Positions 25,001 to 33,979 of a stretch of 64,000 bases of DNA are shown in pieces. Position 1 is the first letter of the stretch, and each line of letters starts with the position of its first letter. Below the pieces are notes generated by a model that saw only the letters and a list, made by a program, of their open reading frames with translations, did not search any database and had not been told where the DNA came from. The translations under genes and the position numbers were made by a program. The stretch is taken from contig CAZUJU010000008.1 in assembly GCA_964620675.1 (NCBI GenBank), forward strand, positions 1-64,000, given 5' to 3'. This DNA comes from CAYSFW01 sp964620675 (GTDB taxonomy: Bacteria; Pseudomonadota; Gammaproteobacteria; UWMA-0217).

Positions 25001-25980
25001 TTTGCCTGACCCCCCGCGGTATCGCGCTCGGCCTCCGGTGGCGGCACGGCAGCGTTTGCGGCACCCCGTTGCACCAGTTGCACGAACAACTCCTCAAGCC
25101 GATTCGCCTTGTTGCGCATGCTCATGATCTCGATGCCCTGCGCGGAGAGTTGCTGAAACACCGCGTTGAGGTGGGTGTGTTTGCGCACGGAGATTTCGAG
25201 CGTATGGGCATCCCAGTGGGTGAGTTCGACGCCACTCAGCACGGGTGCGGCCCGCAGGGCGTGGTTGAGATCGAAGACGAAGGTCTCGGCGTCGAGCTTG
25301 GCCAACAGTTGTTTCATCGAGGTGTGTTCGATGATTTCGCCGCGGTCGATGATCGCAATGTTGCGGCAGAGGCTCTCGGCTTCGTCGAGATAGTGGGTGG
25401 TGAGGATGATCGTGGTGCCGGCGGCATTGACGGTGCGCAGGAAGTCCCACATTGAACGCCGAACTTCGATATCGACCCCGGCGGTCGGCTCGTCGAGGAT
25501 GAGCAAGCGCGGCTCGTGCACCATGGCCCGCGCAATCATCATGCGCCGTTTCATGCCGCCCGAGAGTTGCCGGGCCTCGGCGCGCCGGCGTTCGAACAGC
25601 CCGAGTTGTCGCAACCAATGGTGGGTGCGCCGCAGCGCCTCGCGTCGGGCGATGCCGTGGTAGCCGGCGTGGTTGATCAGGATTTCTTCAACCGGTTCAA
25701 ACTGGCTGAAATTGAATTCTTGCGGGACCAGACCGAGCGCCTGCTTGACGCCAAACGGGTCGCGATCGAGGTCTTTGTCGAACACCCGGACGCGGCCCGA
25801 GGTCTTGTTGACCAATCCGGTGACGATGCCGATCGTGGTTGATTTGCCGGCCCCGTTGGGGCCGAGCAGAGCGAAGAAATCGCCCGCGGCAACGTCGAGG
25901 GAAATGCCTTTGAGGGCTTCCAGCCCGCCGGAATAAACCTTGCGTAGGTCACGAATTGAAAGGGCGAGGGGCGTGGTCAT
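24997..25980 (-). CDS. yadG: ABC transporter ATP-binding protein (YadG-like)
   Basis: 327 residues. Walker A LLGPNGAGKSTTIG, Q loop, signature QLSGGMKRRMMIARAM, Walker B LLILDEPTAGVD and switch His (ILTTHYLDEA). The last part is a DUF4162-like C-terminal domain, normal for the ABC-2 ATPases of drug and polysaccharide type. It would pair with the YadH-like permease at 15425-16198; in most genomes the two are adjacent. The start is divergent from the aminopeptidase gene (96 bases). Confidence 0.92.
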   Translation of the reverse strand: MTTPLALSIRDLRKVYSGGLEALKGISLDVAAGDFFALLGPNGAGKSTTIGIVTGLVNKTSGRVRVFDKDLDRDPFGVKQALGLVPQEFNFSQFEPVEEILINHAGYHGIARREALRRTHHWLRQLGLFERRRAEARQLSGGMKRRMMIARAMVHEPRLLILDEPTAGVDIEVRRSMWDFLRTVNAAGTTIILTTHYLDEAESLCRNIAIIDRGEIIEHTSMKQLLAKLDAETFVFDLNHALRAAPVLSGVELTHWDAHTLEISVRKHTHLNAVFQQLSAQGIEIMSMRNKANRLEELFVQLVQRGAANAAVPPPEAERDTAGGQAN

Positions 25981-26076
25981 GGCGCGTGGAGCGGTTGCGG
26001 GGTGAGGTCTGGAGCGCCTCGTTCAGGTTGCGCGGCAGTGTATCATAGCCCTTGATTCATCCCTCCGAGGTTACCG

Positions 26077-27465
26077 ATGCCGTTGCCCGATTGCTTTGCC
26101 GTGGCCGATCCGGCCGCGATTCCCCTGGTTGCGTTGACCGCGCAGGAATTCCCGGACTGGCTCGCCGCGCAGCCGGATTCGGTGCGCGCCTGGTGCGCTG
26201 CGAATCGATTCTCGGCGCGCCTTGAAAGCGTGCTGATCGTGCCCAATGTTGCCGGCACCCCGTTGCAGGTGCTCTGTGGTGTCGCCGATCCGCCCGGCGT
26301 TTGGGCGCTGGCGGCGGCGGCGAATTTACCGGCGATGGTCTACCGGCTCGAAGCCCCGAACTGGTCGGCCGCGCAAAGTGAAGCCGCCGCCCTTGGATGG
26401 GGGCTCGCCGCGTACCGATTCGAACGCTACAAGTCGGCCCTCAAAACGGGGGCGGAACGACCGCGGCTGGTGGTGCCCGAGGCGGCGGCGGGGCTGCTGG
26501 CGCAACTGCGGGCTCTGACCCGGGTACGTGACCTGATCAACACCCCGGCGGATGACATGATGCCGCCGGAGCTCGCGTGTGAGGCCAAGCGCATCGCCGA
26601 CGCCTATGCTGCCGAATTTCGCCAGATCGTGGGTGACGCGCTGTTGACCGAGCACTATCCGGCGATCCATGCAGTGGGGCGCGCCAGTGCGTTCGCGCCG
26701 CGGCTGATCGAGTTCACCTGGGGTGCGCCGGCGCATCCACGGGTGACGCTGGTCGGAAAGGGCGTTTGTTTCGACAGCGGCGGGCTCGACATCAAGCCGG
26801 CAAGCGGTATGCGCCTGATGCAGAAGGATATGGGCGGCGCGGCGCACGTGCTCGGTCTGGCCGAGCTGATCATGGCGGCGGGGTTGCCGGTCAGGTTGCA
26901 GGTGTTGATCCCGGCGGTCGAGAACGCGATCGCCGGGAACGCATTTCACCCCGGCGACGTGCTCGATACGCGCGCCGGCAAGACGGTCGAAGTCGATAAC
27001 ACCGATGCCGAGGGGCGCCTAGTTCTATGCGATGCGCTCGCCGAGGCCTGCCGTCACAAGCCCGATCTGTTGCTGGATTTCGCGACCCTGACCGGCGCCG
27101 CGCGCGTGGCGGTCGGGACCGAAATTGCGGCGTATTTCTGCAACGATCGCGCCGTGGCCGCGGAGCTGCTCGCCGCGGCGACCGCAGTCGATGATCCGAT
27201 GTGGGAGCTGCCGTTGCATGCCGGTTACCGTAACCTGCTGGAAAGTCCGGTGGCGGATCTCGTCAATTCGACCGGCAACGGCGGCTATGCCGGTGCGATC
27301 ACTGCGGCGTTGTTTCTGGAGCAGTTCATTGCGCCCGACACCCGTTGGGTCCACGTCGATATGATGGCCTGGAACACCCGGGCACGTCCGGGCCGGCCCA
27401 AGGGCGGCGAGGCGATGGGGGTGCGTGCGGTCTTTGCGATGTTGCAGCGCCGTTATGGCGGGTGA
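26077..27465 (+). CDS. M17 leucyl aminopeptidase family protein
   Basis: 462 residues. The C-terminal catalytic domain has the M17 hallmarks: GKGVCFDSGGLDIKP (metal- and substrate-binding Lys near 228), MQKDMGGAAHV, the signature NTDAEGRLVLCDAL near residue 308 and DFATLTGAARVA(V)G. The N-terminal domain is shorter and divergent relative to PepA, like the subgroup typified by PepB-like proteins of many proteobacteria. Cytoplasmic, two-metal peptidase removing N-terminal residues. It overlaps dusA by 11 bases. Confidence 0.92.
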   Translation: MPLPDCFAVADPAAIPLVALTAQEFPDWLAAQPDSVRAWCAANRFSARLESVLIVPNVAGTPLQVLCGVADPPGVWALAAAANLPAMVYRLEAPNWSAAQSEAAALGWGLAAYRFERYKSALKTGAERPRLVVPEAAAGLLAQLRALTRVRDLINTPADDMMPPELACEAKRIADAYAAEFRQIVGDALLTEHYPAIHAVGRASAFAPRLIEFTWGAPAHPRVTLVGKGVCFDSGGLDIKPASGMRLMQKDMGGAAHVLGLAELIMAAGLPVRLQVLIPAVENAIAGNAFHPGDVLDTRAGKTVEVDNTDAEGRLVLCDALAEACRHKPDLLLDFATLTGAARVAVGTEIAAYFCNDRAVAAELLAAATAVDDPMWELPLHAGYRNLLESPVADLVNSTGNGGYAGAITAALFLEQFIAPDTRWVHVDMMAWNTRARPGRPKGGEAMGVRAVFAMLQRRYGG

Positions 27466-28459
27466 CGGCTCGGCGTGGCGTTTCTGCGTCGCGCCGATGC
27501 TGGACTGGACCGACCGCCACGCGCGCTACTTCATGCGCTTGCTGAGCGCGCGGGCGCGCCTGTACACCGAGATGGTCACCACCGGCGCGATTCTGCGCGG
27601 CGAGCGCGAACGCCAGCTTGGGTTTCATGCGGCGGAACGGCCGTTGGCGCTTCAGCTGGGCGGCAGTGAGCCGGCGGCGATGGCCGCGTGCGCGCGGATC
27701 GCCGCGGACTGGGGGTATGACGAGGTCAATATCAACGTCGGTTGCCCGAGCGATCGCGTCCACAGCGGACGTTTCGGTGCGTGCCTGATGGCGACGCCCG
27801 AAACGGTCGCAGATTGCGTTGCCGCAATGCGCGCCGCGACCCGCTTACCGATTACGGTCAAGCACCGGATCGGTATCGACGATCAGGACAGCGATGCCGA
27901 CCTCGAACGGTTTGTCCGGGTGGTGGCCGCGGCCGGGTGCGATACCTTTGTCGTGCACGCCCGCAAGGCCTGGCTCAAGGGCCTGAGTCCCAAGGAGAAT
28001 CGCGAAGTGCCGCCGCTCGACTATGGGCGGGTCTATCGCCTGAAGATCGAACACCCGGAGCTGACGATCGTTCTCAACGGCGGCATTACCACGTTGGATC
28101 AGTGTGCGACGCATCTCGCGGCGCTCGATGGGGTCATGCTGGGGCGCGAGGTCTATCACAATCCCTATCTGTTGGCGGACGTCGACAGTCGGGTGTTCGG
28201 CCACCCCGGGGCTCCGCCGTCGCGGTACGCGGTGGTGCGCGCGATGTATCCCTATATCGAATCGGAACTTGTGCGGGGTACGCCGTTGGCGTCGATCACG
28301 CGACACCTGCTGGGTCTGTTTCAGGGTCAACCCGGGGCTCGCGCCTGGCGGCGCACGCTGAGTGAACGCGCGCATCGACCCGGCGCAGGCCTTGAGGTGC
28401 TGGACGCGGCACTTGCGTGGGTGCGCGAAGGCGTCGTGGAACGGTCCGCGCAGGCGTAG
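27455..28459 (+). CDS. dusA: tRNA-dihydrouridine(20/20a) synthase
   Basis: 334-residue FMN-dependent enzyme reducing U20/U20a in the D-loop of tRNAs. N-terminal FCVAPMLDWTDRHARYFMRLL and YTEMVTTGAI are specific to DusA rather than DusB or DusC; the catalytic Cys is C97 in NVGCPSDRVHSGRFGACLM. FMN-binding residues lie in TVKHRIGID and NGGI. ATG 27455 lies inside the end of the aminopeptidase frame, which suggests translational coupling. Confidence 0.94.
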   Translation: MAGDGSAWRFCVAPMLDWTDRHARYFMRLLSARARLYTEMVTTGAILRGERERQLGFHAAERPLALQLGGSEPAAMAACARIAADWGYDEVNINVGCPSDRVHSGRFGACLMATPETVADCVAAMRAATRLPITVKHRIGIDDQDSDADLERFVRVVAAAGCDTFVVHARKAWLKGLSPKENREVPPLDYGRVYRLKIEHPELTIVLNGGITTLDQCATHLAALDGVMLGREVYHNPYLLADVDSRVFGHPGAPPSRYAVVRAMYPYIESELVRGTPLASITRHLLGLFQGQPGARAWRRTLSERAHRPGAGLEVLDAALAWVREGVVERSAQA

Positions 28460-28622
28460 GCAAGGCGCCGAATTCCCGTTACATTAGCGAATCAGTATCG
28501 CAGCACCAGGGCGCCGTTCCGAAGGTCATCCGCGCAACGCCGGGCAAGTCGCCGCGGCAATGTATCGACCCCGGCAGGAATGGCATCCCAAATAACAAAC
28601 CATCACCGGGGAGACATCACCG

Positions 28623-29582
28623 ATGTCCGTCAAGCACCCGATAGTTGCCGTGACCGGTTCGTCCGGTGCCGGCACGACCACTGTCAAACACGCCTTCGAA
28701 GAGATTTTCCGGCGCGAACGGATCTCCGCGTTTTTCATCGACGGCAATAGCTTTCGCCGCTTTGATCGAGAAGGGATGAAGCGCGCGGTGGCGGATTCCA
28801 TCGCTCGCGGGCGTCCGATCTCGCATTTTGGGCCTGAAGCGAATTTGTTCGATCGCCTGGAGAGTGCGTTCCGCGAATATTCGCGAACCGGTACCGGCAT
28901 TTATCGACGCTACGTCGACCGGGAAGCCGCCGCGACCGTGGCACAACCGGTCGGCACGTTTACCGCGTGGCAGGATATTCCGGAAGGCTCCGACCTGTTG
29001 TTGTACGAAGGTTTGCATGGCGGTTGTACCGAGTCGACCTGGAGTCAGCGCGAACTCGGCTCCTCGCATAATCCGCGGGTGGTCAAGGTACGGCATCAGT
29101 TCCGCGAGCGCGGCGACTACGGCGTCGACGTCGCTAAATGGGTTGATCTGCTGGTCGGCGTAGCGCCGGCGATCAATCTCGAATGGATTCAGAAGATTCA
29201 GCGCGATAGCCGCATCAAGGGTTCGTCGGAGGCGGTGGTTGCGACGATCCTGCGACGGATGCCGGACTACATCAAGTACATCGTGCCGCAGTTTTCACTC
29301 ACCGATCTCAATTTCCAGCGGATGCCACTGGTCGATACCTCCAACCCGTTCGTTTCGCGCGACATCCCGGCGCTGGATGAGAGCGTCATCGTGGTCCGCT
29401 TTCGCGAGCCGCGAAAATTCAACTTCCCGAAACTGCTCGATCAGCTGCCCGAGTCGTTCATGTCGCGGCCGAATACCCTGGTGGTTCCTGGCAGTCACAT
29501 GGGGATCGCGCTCGAAGTGATTTGCGCACCACTCGTGCTCGAACTGCTGGAGCGCCAACGCGCCGAGGTGGCGTCGTTATGA
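28623..29582 (+). CDS. prk: phosphoribulokinase (proteobacterial class)
   Basis: 319 residues. Phosphorylates ribulose-5-phosphate to ribulose-1,5-bisphosphate, the Calvin cycle step before RuBisCO. P-loop GSSGAGTTTV at 12-21, ISHFGPEANLFD, LLLYEGLHGG, INLEWIQKIQRD, RRMPDYIKYIVPQFS and VDTSNPFVSRDIP are all conserved. Compared with the usual 290-residue form there is an insertion of roughly 25 residues right after EGLHGG (about 139-165, with SSHNPRVVKVRHQF). GGGGAGA lies seven bases before the ATG. No RuBisCO or CbbR gene is nearby; neighbours are dusA and nagZ. Confidence 0.94.
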   Translation: MSVKHPIVAVTGSSGAGTTTVKHAFEEIFRRERISAFFIDGNSFRRFDREGMKRAVADSIARGRPISHFGPEANLFDRLESAFREYSRTGTGIYRRYVDREAAATVAQPVGTFTAWQDIPEGSDLLLYEGLHGGCTESTWSQRELGSSHNPRVVKVRHQFRERGDYGVDVAKWVDLLVGVAPAINLEWIQKIQRDSRIKGSSEAVVATILRRMPDYIKYIVPQFSLTDLNFQRMPLVDTSNPFVSRDIPALDESVIVVRFREPRKFNFPKLLDQLPESFMSRPNTLVVPGSHMGIALEVICAPLVLELLERQRAEVASL

Positions 29583-29619
29583 GGGGTGCGGTGCGGGTTT
29601 GCGGCGCGGTTCCACGGGC

Positions 29620-30654
29620 ATGACAATGCCAGTCGAACTGGCACTCGGACCCGTCATGGTCGACCTTGCGGGGATTGAATTACAGCCCGAGGAGCGCGAC
29701 CGGCTCCTTCATCCCGCCTGTGGCGGCGTGATCCTGTTTGCGCGCAATTACCAATCGCCGGCGCAGATCGAGGCTTTGACCGGCGCGATCCGTTCCGCGC
29801 GCACGCCGGCGCTGCTGATCGCGGTCGATCAGGAAGGCGGTCGGGTGCAGCGGTTTCGCGAGGCTTTTTTGTCCTTGCCGCCCCCGCGAAGCTTGGGGCA
29901 ACGCTACGACCAGTCCGCCGCCCAGGGACTCGAATCGGCCCGGCGCCACGCGTGGTTGATGGCCAGCGAGTGCCGCGCGGTAGGGGTCGACTTCAGTTTC
30001 GCGCCGGTGCTCGACCTCGATTACGGCAGCAGCGGTGTCATCGGTGATCGCGCGCTGCATACCTCGCCGGAAGCCGTCGGCGCGCTGGCCGCCGCGTATA
30101 TCGGCGGCATGCGTGCGGCCGGCATGGCCGCGGTCGGCAAGCATTTTCCCGGGCATGGTTTCGTTGCGGCCGACTCGCACGTCGATTTGCCCGTCGATAC
30201 CCGCAGTTGGGCGGAGCTCGAAGCGGCGGATTTACGGCCGTTCGCGCACGCAATACACGCGGGGCTCGACGGCATCATGCCGGCGCATGTGGTGTATGCG
30301 AATTGCGACCCGCAACCCGCCGGATTTTCGCGATTCTGGCTGCAGGACGTGTTGCGTACACGGTTGGGCTTTGACGGCGTGATCTTTAGCGACGACCTCT
30401 CGATGGCCGGTGCCGGCTGCGCGGGCGGGCCGGGTGAACGCGCGCTCGCGGCGTATCGCGCCGGCTGCGATATGTTGCTGGTGTGCAACCAGCCCGCCGC
30501 GGCGGATACCGCGCTGGATGCCATCGGACAGGTCACTCCCGCGCACCCGCCCAACCCGCGCCTGGAACGGATGCGCGCCCGACCGGCGCCAAATTGGCAG
30601 GCACTGCACGCAAGCGGCGAATGGCGACAGGCCTCTGCCGCGTTGAGTGCCTAG
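29620..30654 (+). CDS. nagZ: beta-N-acetylhexosaminidase (peptidoglycan recycling)
   Basis: 344-residue cytoplasmic family GH3 enzyme that removes N-acetylglucosamine from anhydromuropeptides during cell-wall recycling. VMVDLAGIELQPEERDRLLHP, LIAVDQEGGRVQRF, the catalytic-loop motif KHFPGHGF near residue 173 and the nucleophile Asp in FSDDLSM all match NagZ. Two ATGs (29620, 29626) are possible starts; no strong ribosome site is visible for either. The C-terminus is slightly rich in Arg/Ala as in other gammaproteobacterial NagZ. Confidence 0.94.
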   Translation: MTMPVELALGPVMVDLAGIELQPEERDRLLHPACGGVILFARNYQSPAQIEALTGAIRSARTPALLIAVDQEGGRVQRFREAFLSLPPPRSLGQRYDQSAAQGLESARRHAWLMASECRAVGVDFSFAPVLDLDYGSSGVIGDRALHTSPEAVGALAAAYIGGMRAAGMAAVGKHFPGHGFVAADSHVDLPVDTRSWAELEAADLRPFAHAIHAGLDGIMPAHVVYANCDPQPAGFSRFWLQDVLRTRLGFDGVIFSDDLSMAGAGCAGGPGERALAAYRAGCDMLLVCNQPAAADTALDAIGQVTPAHPPNPRLERMRARPAPNWQALHASGEWRQASAALSA

Positions 30655-30878
30655 CGCAGGCGCTAAAAAGCGGCCTGGCGGCGGCGAGGGCGGTCGCCGA
30701 GCAACAGGATCGCCCTGCACCCGGTCGTTGCTACGTGTCTCGTCTGTTTTATGTTCATGACTCCATGATTTTGCCTTAACGGCCATTCGGCGCAGGAATC
30801 GTACCGCTGGTTCCAGTTGCGCTCAGGTTCTCTGGCGCGCGGCCGATAGTCCTACGAGAAGAACAAAAATATCGACTC

Positions 30879-30892
30879 AGGGAGGACTCCCT
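30879..30892 (+). promoter_or_regulatory. ribosome site within a small inverted repeat
   Basis: AGGGA-GGAC-TCCCT precedes the mechanosensitive channel ATG by two bases; the GGAGG ribosome site forms half of the stem and part of the loop. It could lower initiation when folded. A 5-bp stem is weak, so this is tentative. Confidence 0.35.
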
Positions 30893-30894
30893 TC

Positions 30895-31986
30895 ATGGAA
30901 ACGCCAATCGGTTGGCTGCCCGAATCGCTTGCGCTGCTGCGCCACGAAAACCACCTGCTCCTGATTCTGCTCGGAACCGCGATTGCGAGCCTGGTGGCGA
31001 GTCGCTGGCTCGCCCGGGCGGCGCCGGCGGCAGGCGGTTCCGCGTGGTTCGACAATTTGCGTGAGGCCGCGCGTGTGCCGGCCATTCTGTTGGTCTGGAT
31101 CACCGGTATCGCACTTGCGATTGCGGCCGCCGCGAGCGGACGCGGCCTCGATCCGCCGGCGTGGTCACAGGCGTTTGGCTACGCTGGGGTGATCGCGGCG
31201 GTCGCGTGGTTACTGTGGCGCTGGCTCGGCTCATATGAACGTGCGCCGGCAGAGTTCGCGGGGCAGGGCAGCAACGCACCTGCGCGCAGCGCGCTGATGT
31301 TTCGTCTGCTGCGGGTGTTGGTGCTGGCAACGCTCGCGTTGACGCTGCTGCACGCGCTCGGATTTCCGGTGACGGGGCTACTGGTGGTGGTGGGCGTCGC
31401 CGGTGGGGCGCTGGGATTGGCGGCGCGCGAGTTGCTGGCCAATCTCTGGGGCGGGGTGTTGCTGTATCTCGACCGGCCGTTCTTCGTGGGTGACTGGATT
31501 CGGATCGCGGCGCTTGAGCATGAGGGCGTGGTCGAGCATATCGGGTGGCGCACGTCCCGACTGCGCACGCTCGATCAAAGCACTTTGGTGGTTCCGAACG
31601 CGGTGTTTACCGCTCGCAGCGTCGAGAACCTGTCGCAACGCACCCATTTTCGGATTCACGAGATCATCCGCTTGCGCTACGAGGATCTTGAATTCATGCC
31701 CGAGATCGTCGGCGCGGTGCGACAGATGGTCGAGGCACATCCCGGTATCGATCGTAAACAGGGCGTCATTGTCAATTTTACGGCGTTCAATGAATCGTCG
31801 GTCGACGTTCTGGTGCATACTTTTACCCGCACCGTGAATCTCGCCGAATATCACCATGTGCGCGAGGCGTTATTGCTGGAGATCGCGGAAATTATTGCGC
31901 GGCACGGCGCGGAACTGGCCTACGCCACTCAGACCTTGAACGTGAACATGAACCGAAACAATCCGTTTCTCACTGTCGTGTCATGA
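30895..31986 (+). CDS. MscS-family mechanosensitive channel protein
   Basis: 363 residues. Several N-terminal membrane spans (about 20-40, 58-82, 92-112, 140-165), then the pore-lining MscS signature with Gly/Ala packing, GVAGGALGLAARELLANLWGG, followed by the cytoplasmic beta domain (LYLDRPFFVGDWIRI, EHIGWRTSRLRTLDQSTLVVPNAVF). Would act as an osmotic safety valve in the inner membrane. Lacks the long N-terminal periplasmic region of MscK-type proteins. The stop overlaps the patatin start (ATGA). Confidence 0.9.
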   Translation: METPIGWLPESLALLRHENHLLLILLGTAIASLVASRWLARAAPAAGGSAWFDNLREAARVPAILLVWITGIALAIAAAASGRGLDPPAWSQAFGYAGVIAAVAWLLWRWLGSYERAPAEFAGQGSNAPARSALMFRLLRVLVLATLALTLLHALGFPVTGLLVVVGVAGGALGLAARELLANLWGGVLLYLDRPFFVGDWIRIAALEHEGVVEHIGWRTSRLRTLDQSTLVVPNAVFTARSVENLSQRTHFRIHEIIRLRYEDLEFMPEIVGAVRQMVEAHPGIDRKQGVIVNFTAFNESSVDVLVHTFTRTVNLAEYHHVREALLLEIAEIIARHGAELAYATQTLNVNMNRNNPFLTVVS

Positions 31987-32909
31987 AACCCAAGCTCGGG
32001 CTGGCGCTCGGTGCCGGTTCCGCCAAGGGTTGGGCGCATATCGGCGTGCTCCGGGCGCTCGATGCGCTCGGGCTGAAACCGGATATCGTTACCGGGACTT
32101 CGATGGGCGCGCTGGTCGGCGCGGCCTATGTGACCGGGCATCTCGATGACCTGGAGGAATGGGTCGCTGGCCTGAGTTGGACCGATGTCCTGAGTTTGCT
32201 CGATATTCGCCTGTCCGGCGGCTTAATTCGGGGCGATCGCGTAATCAATCGGTTGCGCGAGCATTTTGAGGGGGTGACTATCGAGCAGCTGGCGCAACCG
32301 TTCGCGGCCGTGGCGACCGAGCTGGAGAACGGCAATGAATGCTGGTTGCGCGCGGGGCCGATTCTGGATGCGGTGCGGGCGTCGATCGCGCTGCCGGGTC
32401 TGTTCAGTCCGATCAAGCTCCACGGCCGATGGTTGGTGGACGGTGGCTTGGTGAACCCGGTCCCGGTCTCGCTGTGTCGTGCGCTGGGTGCCGATGTGGT
32501 GATCGCGGTCGATCTGTCGACCCAGATCTTTCTTCGCGGGGCGGACGAATCACCCAGAAACGGTTTCAGTCTGAAAACGTCTGACGGCGAAGCGAGTGGC
32601 GTCAGCGATCGATTTCTCGAAATGTTTCAGGGCATGCTGGGGCGCTTTCGCGATCGTCAACCGGAGGACGCGGCGCTGCCGTCGATCCTCGACGTCGCGA
32701 TCCGCAGCATCAATATCATGACGGTGCGGATCAGCCGCAGTCGGCTTGCCGGCGAACCCCCCGATCTGCTGCTTTCACCCAAGGTTGGCGACATCGCATT
32801 GATGGAGTTTCATCGCGCCGCCGAGGCGATCGCGCTTGGGCGCGCCGAGGTCGAGCGCCGCGCGCCGGAACTACAAGTTCTCCTGCGCTATCTCAGCGGG
32901 GTGCGTTAA
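31983..32909 (+). CDS. patatin-like phospholipase (RssA-like)
   Basis: 308 residues. Oxyanion-hole motif GAGSAKGWAHIG at 10-21, nucleophile S40 in GTSMG, catalytic D153 in VDGGLVNPVP: a complete Ser-Asp dyad. Size and arrangement match the NTE/RssA family of cytoplasmic patatins. Substrate unknown, presumably a phospholipid or lysophospholipid. Four-base overlap with the channel gene indicates coupled translation, so a link to membrane stress or remodelling is reasonable. Confidence 0.9.
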   Translation: MKPKLGLALGAGSAKGWAHIGVLRALDALGLKPDIVTGTSMGALVGAAYVTGHLDDLEEWVAGLSWTDVLSLLDIRLSGGLIRGDRVINRLREHFEGVTIEQLAQPFAAVATELENGNECWLRAGPILDAVRASIALPGLFSPIKLHGRWLVDGGLVNPVPVSLCRALGADVVIAVDLSTQIFLRGADESPRNGFSLKTSDGEASGVSDRFLEMFQGMLGRFRDRQPEDAALPSILDVAIRSINIMTVRISRSRLAGEPPDLLLSPKVGDIALMEFHRAAEAIALGRAEVERRAPELQVLLRYLSGVR

Positions 32910-32944
32910 CCAACGCGCGTGACCCAATGGCGCGCGATTTGGCG

Positions 32945-32973
32945 TGGCGTGGTCGGGCGTCGATCCCTATAAT
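32945..32973 (+). promoter_or_regulatory. promoter of the DsrE-like gene
   Basis: A perfect -10 TATAAT at 32968-32973, with a poor -35 (TGGCGT, 32945-32950) 17 bases before. The ATG follows 37 bases after the -10, with GAGGGAAGG in between. Confidence 0.55.
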
Positions 32974-33009
32974 GCGCGCTGCTTCACTGCCAGCGAGGGA
33001 AGGACAGCG

Positions 33010-33378
33010 ATGGCCGACAAACTCCTGATCATCATGTTGAACACCGATCCGCGCAACGGCGCCGAGTTGGGCGCGCCGTTTCTACAGGCGACCGTCGCCG
33101 CGGCGATGGAATATGAAGTCGAGATCATCTTTACCGGGAGCGCGGGCGAGCTGGCGAAACGCGGCGTCGCCGAACGGCTGACGGTGCATGGCGGGAGTGC
33201 GAAAACGATCCACGACTACATCAAGGACGCGCACGAAGCCGGCGTGGTGTTCAAGATCTGCGCGCCGACGCTCGATATGTGGGGTGACGAGCTGATTGCG
33301 GAAGTGTCGGAGACGGTCGGCGGCGCCTACGTGATCAGCGAGGCGATGAATGACGGCACCGTTACCTTTACCTATTAA
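33010..33378 (+). CDS. DsrE-family protein
   Basis: 122 residues of the DsrE/DsrF/YchN fold: LLIIMLNTDPRNGAELGAPF, AAAMEYEVEIIFTG, then a single Cys, C84, in AGVVFKICAPTLDMW at the position of the active Cys of DsrE-type sulfur carriers, and a C-terminal AYVISEAMNDGTVTFTY. DsrE-like proteins bind and hand over sulfur as persulfides in sulfur oxidation. It stands alone, not next to dsr or hdr genes, so its partner is unknown. ATG 33010 has a strong ribosome site; the longer frame would read through the promoter. Confidence 0.8.
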   Translation: MADKLLIIMLNTDPRNGAELGAPFLQATVAAAMEYEVEIIFTGSAGELAKRGVAERLTVHGGSAKTIHDYIKDAHEAGVVFKICAPTLDMWGDELIAEVSETVGGAYVISEAMNDGTVTFTY

Positions 33379-33430
33379 CAGCGCCCCGAGCGGCGATTGC
33401 CCGGTAACCCCGCGACTGAACGGAACTTTC

Positions 33431-33979
33431 ATGAGCCCTTCGACCCGAGCCGACGATCTACCAAGGGACTTTGACTGCCTCCACGACGCGGCGGCGGTCG
33501 ATGCCGCGATCGACCATGTCGCCGCCGCGATCAACCAGACCCTGGGCGAGCGCGAGGTGTTGGCCTTGTGCGTATTGCACGGTGGTTTGATCTTCGCTGG
33601 GCATTTGCTGACGCGGCTGGATTTCTCGGTCACGCTGGATTACATCCACGCCACGCGGTACCGCGGCGCAACCACTGGCGACGCCCTGCACTGGATCGCG
33701 ATGCCACGCACCGACCTGGCCGGGCGGGAGGTGTTGCTGATTGACGACATCTTCGACGAAGGACTCACCCTGCATGCCCTTTACCGCCACTGCATCGCGC
33801 AAGGCGCGGCCCGGGTTTACACCGCGGTGCTCGCCGAAAAGGACCACCCACGCGCCAAGGCTGAATATCGCCCGGACTTCGTTGGTCTCACGGTTGACGA
33901 CCGTTACGTCTTTGGTATGGGCATGGATTACAAACACCAATTGCGCAACGTCCACGGCATCTACGCAGTTCGCGACTGA
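33431..33979 (+). CDS. hpt: hypoxanthine-guanine phosphoribosyltransferase
   Basis: 182 residues, purine salvage: hypoxanthine or guanine plus PRPP to IMP or GMP. Conserved LCVLHGGLIFAGHLLTRL near the start and the PRPP-binding loop EVLLIDDIFDEGLTL. C-terminal FGMGMDYKHQLRNVHGIYAV binds the purine. The ATG 33431 was chosen since upstream residues are not family-like. Located directly before mtnP: methylthioinosine phosphorolysis yields hypoxanthine, which Hpt can use, so the pair forms a salvage route. Confidence 0.9.
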   Translation: MSPSTRADDLPRDFDCLHDAAAVDAAIDHVAAAINQTLGEREVLALCVLHGGLIFAGHLLTRLDFSVTLDYIHATRYRGATTGDALHWIAMPRTDLAGREVLLIDDIFDEGLTLHALYRHCIAQGAARVYTAVLAEKDHPRAKAEYRPDFVGLTVDDRYVFGMGMDYKHQLRNVHGIYAVRD

